Part shown: piece by piece, positions 7,586 to 8,038 of the stretch
How positions within the stretch are numbered: the stretch's first letter is position 1
Layout: every line of letters starts with the position of its first letter
From: Gammaproteobacteria bacterium
Lineage (GTDB): Bacteria > Pseudomonadota > Gammaproteobacteria > GCA-001735895
Length of the DNA: 8,038 nucleotides
NCBI GenBank assembly: GCA_027293245.1
Contig: JAPUFZ010000098.1
Span: forward strand, 1-8,038
Direction of reading: 5' to 3'
The notes under the pieces: model-generated
What the model was told of the DNA's origin: nothing
Databases searched by the model: none
Seen by the model: the letters and a program-made list of their open reading frames with translations, nothing else
Program-made: the position numbers and the translations under genes

Positions 7586-8038
7586 CTAGCGACCAATCCC
7601 TCTTTCGCTATTCCTGATGAAGCTGACGAACTCTTCCACTTCTGGATATTGATCACACAAAGGTTGTAACCTTTCAAATGCTTCGCTTCGGTTAATACGT
7701 GACTTCAGCAGTTCACGAAATGAGCGATGCAGGGCACGAATCAGTTCAGGGGAAAACCCTTTACGCCTTAAGCCCTCCTTGTTGATACCTATGGTGCGTG
7801 CGCGATCACCTGCCACAGTTGAATATGGGGGAACATCCTGAATCACCACCGAACCAATGCCACAAAGCGATTTTCGACCGATCAGTGTGTATTGATGAAC
7901 CGCGGCAAAACCGCCGAGAATTGCATAATCACCAACTTCCACATGGCCAGCCAGGGAGGCCGCGTTGGCGAATACCGTGTGATTACCGATTATGCAATCA
8001 TGGGCAACATGGCAATATGCCATGAACAGATTGTCGGA
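7586..8038 (-). CDS. lpxA: UDP-N-acetylglucosamine O-acyltransferase LpxA (C-terminal part)
   Basis: LpxA is the cytoplasmic trimer that moves a 3-hydroxyacyl chain from acyl carrier protein to the 3-OH of UDP-GlcNAc, the first step of lipid A synthesis. The window holds the last 150 codons, aligning without gaps to E. coli residues 113-262; the N-terminal half lies beyond the right edge. The frame stays open to 8038, so the ATG at 8021-8023 is internal (Met118). Seen: hexapeptide-repeat beta-helix, AHD with catalytic His125 (codon 8000-8002), His122, AGH with His144, VHQ with His160, QDVPPY at 179-184, GINKEGLRRKGF at 196-207 with Asn198, Glu200 and Arg204, then the helical C-terminal domain ending YPEVEEFVSFIRNSERG. 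The acyl-chain ruler position 173 is Ile (Gly in E. coli, Met in Pseudomonas aeruginosa). lpxB does not follow, unlike in E. coli; the upstream neighbour is not visible. Confidence 0.97.
   Translation of the reverse strand, partial: SDNLFMAYCHVAHDCIIGNHTVFANAASLAGHVEVGDYAILGGFAAVHQYTLIGRKSLCGIGSVVIQDVPPYSTVAGDRARTIGINKEGLRRKGFSPELIRALHRSFRELLKSRINRSEAFERLQPLCDQYPEVEEFVSFIRNSERGIGR

Noticed and set aside
7545..7589. 14-codon plus-strand frame with GGGGAG six bases before its ATG
   Set aside because: It is very short, runs into the lpxA stop region, has no convincing promoter, and its product resembles nothing known. A chance match to a ribosome binding site is the simpler reading.
7547..7590. 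Inverted repeat CTAGTT / AACTAG just after lpxA as a terminator
   Set aside because: The arms are only six bases with about 28 bases between them, and no T-run follows, so it does not meet the form of an intrinsic terminator.

Overview
This 8-kb window reads as chromosomal DNA of a Gram-negative bacterium, most probably a gammaproteobacterium. It carries a lipid A gene (lpxA) and TruD and TsaB proteins that resemble their E. coli counterparts almost from end to end. Base composition is balanced, with no strong skew. The genus cannot be read from the sequence. All five genes lie on the minus strand, so transcription runs from the right edge to the left.

Right edge (7586-8038): the C-terminal 150 codons of lpxA, cut by the window end. 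A gap of about 240 bp follows (7346-7585). It holds a perfect TATAAT element, a small stem-loop and a strong ribosome binding site, but no recognisable rho-independent terminator.

Centre (2378-7345): one very large exported protein of 1655 residues. In order it has a Sec signal peptide, NHL-type beta-propeller repeats, a fibronectin-III-like module, fourteen back-to-back 34-residue TPRs, a beta-rich module, a transglutaminase-like cysteine domain and three more TPRs. Eleven bases further on (1824-2366) is a small exported TPR protein whose ribosome binding site overlaps the stop codon of the giant gene.

Left (83-1791): tsaB, then truD, overlapping by one base (TGATG). Both modify tRNA: TsaB helps make t6A37 and TruD makes pseudouridine 13. 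The spacings along the strand (11 bp, 32 bp, 1-bp overlap) suggest one transcript for the four genes, started from the gap after lpxA. An imperfect palindrome resembling a dispersed REP-type repeat (8-39) sits just past the truD stop.

The least explained part is the giant protein and its small partner. They look like a cell-envelope scaffold plus accessory protein, with a possible cysteine-protease or transglutaminase activity. The role is unknown; the domain order, export signals and tight coupling are what the sequence supports.
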